A stretch of 64,000 bases of DNA, taken from assembly GCF_002220865.2 (NCBI RefSeq), contig NZ_NHRJ02000011.1, positions 41,962-105,961 on the forward strand, given 5' to 3'. The stretch comes from Paenibacillus xerothermodurans (GTDB lineage Bacteria; Bacillota; Bacilli; Paenibacillales; NBRC-103111). The notes under the pieces were generated by a model. The model was not told the origin of the DNA and made no database searches. It worked only from the letters and a program-made list of their open reading frames with translations. The translations under genes were made by a program, and so were the position numbers. Shown in pieces: positions 62,445 through 64,000 of the stretch (position 1 is the first letter of the stretch; every line of letters begins with the position of its first letter).

Positions 62445-64000
62445 GTGAAGATTCATATGGTGAAGAAAGGCGATACGCTAGATTTAATAGCCAAGAAGTA
62501 TCAAGTCGATCTCGACGCGTTAATCGCTGGCAACCCGCATATCACCGAGCCCAACGCGATTGATGTCGGAGTGAAAGTCAAAATCCCCAAAGCGCCGAAA
62601 CAGCTGCAGCCCCCAAGCGATTATGCTTACAAACACATTGTCACTCAAGGTGATACGCTATGGAAGCTGGGGAAAGCGTGGAACGTGCCGCTGCAGCAAA
62701 TGATCGAAGCCAATCCTCAGTTAAAAAATCCCAATGTGCTGATGACAGGCGAAACGGTATACATCCCTAAGCTGAAGTCGCCGCATGAGCAGCAGGGTTA
62801 CATCGACGCGCAGGCCCTGCAAGCAAACGCCGAACCGCTGACCGACGACGGCGCAGTCGAAGCTGCAGCAGCCGTGGTATCAGAGAACGCCGAACCGGTC
62901 CTAGCGGCAGAAGAATCCAAGCAGCCGGCAAAGGAAGACGACAAAGCGGCTGAGGAGTCCGAACAGGCGGCAGAGGCCGATGACAACGCGGCTGAGGAGT
63001 CCGAGGAGGTCAAGGAGACAGAAGAAGCCGAGAAGAACAAAGAACCTGAAGAAGCGGAAGAGGCCGAAGAGGCTGAAGAGGCTGAAGAGGCTGAAGAGGC
63101 TGAGGAAACAGAAGAAGCCGAGGAGTCCGCAGAGGCTGAAGAGGCAAACGACGAGGCAGCAGAGGACGCCGTTGACGGAGCAGCGGTGAACACTGAGGAA
63201 CCCGCGGCAAATCAAGGAGGTGCGGTGCATTTGGCGCCACCCAATGTAGCACATGAGGGCGTTAAAGTTCAGTTTCACAAGTCAAAGACAGAACACGAGA
63301 ATGTCAAAATAAAATCGCAGCAATCGCCGATACACGATCAAGCTATCGGAGAAGAGTCTCAGCACTCAGGGGTAGCTTATGACGGCATCCCGGGGCACGG
63401 TGCAGCGCTCGCAGACTATTCGCAGATGGGTGCAATGGATTATGCTCCATACGCAGCACTGCATGACGCGCACCCCAACTACCAGCCGTTCACAGTGCCT
63501 AACATGGGTGGCCCGGCTGGTTACCAGTTGTTTGGAGCACCGAACATAGACGAAGGGCTGCAACCATATGGAATGTTCGATATGGCTGCCCCGATGGGCT
63601 ATGCGCCATTTGCAGCGGCAAACGTAGGTGCGCCAATTGGTTACGAGCCTTTTGGGCTGGCAAATGCCGGTCCGCCGATGAGCTACCAGCCGTTTGCCGC
63701 GGCAAACGCGGGAACCCCGATGGGTTACGAGCCTTTCGGAGTAGCGAACGTGGGAGCACCGATGGGTCACTGGCCGGTCGGCGTGGCTAACGTGGGAGCA
63801 CCAAATGTGGCCCCGCCAATGGAATACCAACAGTTCGGAGCAGCCAACGTTGGGGCGCCGAACGTAGGAGCGTCCATGGAGAACCAGCAGCTTGGTGCGG
63901 CCAATGTCGGTGTGCCGATAGGTTACGAGCCGTTTGCAGCACCGAACATGGGAGCGCCAATGGAGTATCAACAGCTCGGTGCGAACGTCGGGGCGCCGAA
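62445..64000 (+). CDS. safA: SafA-like spore coat assembly protein (5' part, runs off the window)
   Basis: At least 518 residues, open to the window end. Two LysM domains (about 2-48, IHMVKKGDTLDLIAKKY, and 62-109, HIVTQGDTLWKLGKAW) are followed by a very acidic Glu/Ala-rich segment (about 135-250) and then a Pro/Tyr/Asn/Gly-rich repeat region with a 14-residue period. B. subtilis safA (SpoVID-associated, LysM start MKIHIVQKGDSLWKI) lies in the same place after pheA. The start is GTG 62445 behind AAGGAGGTAAG. In the mother cell SafA binds SpoVID and spore peptidoglycan and builds the inner coat. Confidence 0.88.
   Translation, partial: MKIHMVKKGDTLDLIAKKYQVDLDALIAGNPHITEPNAIDVGVKVKIPKAPKQLQPPSDYAYKHIVTQGDTLWKLGKAWNVPLQQMIEANPQLKNPNVLMTGETVYIPKLKSPHEQQGYIDAQALQANAEPLTDDGAVEAAAAVVSENAEPVLAAEESKQPAKEDDKAAEESEQAAEADDNAAEESEEVKETEEAEKNKEPEEAEEAEEAEEAEEAEEAEETEEAEESAEAEEANDEAAEDAVDGAAVNTEEPAANQGGAVHLAPPNVAHEGVKVQFHKSKTEHENVKIKSQQSPIHDQAIGEESQHSGVAYDGIPGHGAALADYSQMGAMDYAPYAALHDAHPNYQPFTVPNMGGPAGYQLFGAPNIDEGLQPYGMFDMAAPMGYAPFAAANVGAPIGYEPFGLANAGPPMSYQPFAAANAGTPMGYEPFGVANVGAPMGHWPVGVANVGAPNVAPPMEYQQFGAANVGAPNVGASMENQQLGAANVGVPIGYEPFAAPNMGAPMEYQQLGANVGAP
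63051..63105 (+). repeat. 9-bp coding repeat (Glu-Ala-Glu)
   Basis: The unit GAGGCTGAA, with slight variants, is repeated about six times in phase inside the safA-like gene, encoding EEAEEAEEAEEAE. Perfect neighbouring copies make it prone to slippage. Confidence 0.85.
63472..64000 (+). repeat. 42-bp coding repeats (14-residue coat-protein repeats)
   Basis: About twelve imperfect copies of a 14-residue unit, consensus APMGYxPFxxANVG, two with five-residue insertions. The array continues past the window end. Confidence 0.85.

Overview
The window is a stretch of core chromosome from an endospore-forming Gram-positive bacterium of the Bacillota. The gene order follows the Bacillus subtilis rph to safA segment, with changes that I associate with Paenibacillaceae: clpP placed directly before clpX, siroheme genes inside the hem cluster, rodA after minD, and an RNase E/G gene before rplU. 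I cannot name a genus from the sequence alone. No insertion sequence, prophage, CRISPR array, rRNA or tRNA gene was found. Most coding capacity is on the + strand; only asnB, a cell-wall amidase, a phosphodiester glycosidase and a Nudix gene lie on the minus strand.

Layout. 1-4.4 kb: rph-rdgB, then asnB (minus) and a small unknown gene. 4.5-16.3 kb: a protein-quality-control block (TPR-like gene, tig, clpP, clpX, lonB, lonA) interrupted by ispG and two cell-envelope genes. 16.3-19.4 kb: the GTPase engB, an unknown gene, speD and an unknown membrane protein. 19.6-29.8 kb: tetrapyrrole synthesis (hemA, hemX, precorrin-2 dehydrogenase, hemC, a cobA-hemD fusion, hemB, hemE, hemH, hemL), covering heme and siroheme branches but without the coproporphyrinogen oxidase and decarboxylase steps. 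30-34.6 kb: a secreted glycosidase-like protein, an RluA-type pseudouridine synthase and spoVID. 34.7-44.3 kb: valS behind a valine T-box, folC, murC, a spoIIB-like SPOR protein, a small membrane protein, maf, radC. 44.4-51.7 kb: mreBCD, minCD, rodA, spoIVFA-spoIVFB. 51.7-56.1 kb: RNase E/G, rplU-prp-rpmA behind a likely L21 leader, spo0B-obgE. 56.3-64 kb: Nudix gene (minus), pheB-hom-thrC-thrB-pheA, and the start of a SafA-like spore-coat gene that runs off the window.

How it fits together. The region mixes growth functions (proteolysis, tetrapyrroles, cell shape, division-site selection, translation) with sporulation functions (lonB, spoVID, spoIIB, spoIVFA/FB, spo0B, safA). Upstream of lonB there is a close match to a sigma-F promoter, and upstream of spoIVFA and spoVID there are matches to sigma-E promoters, so the compartment-specific control known in B. 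subtilis seems preserved. Vegetative genes carry sigma-A-type promoters (for example before tig, mreB, minC, rplU, pheB, hemE), and transcription units are separated by clear intrinsic terminators.

No convincing previously undescribed multi-gene system was seen. The less ordinary items are the 42-bp tandem duplication that copies the spoIIB stop codon, the 14-residue repeats of the SafA-like protein, a stop-start coupled 47-residue reading frame after pheB, a structured speD leader, and a membrane-helix reading frame without a start codon upstream of asnB.
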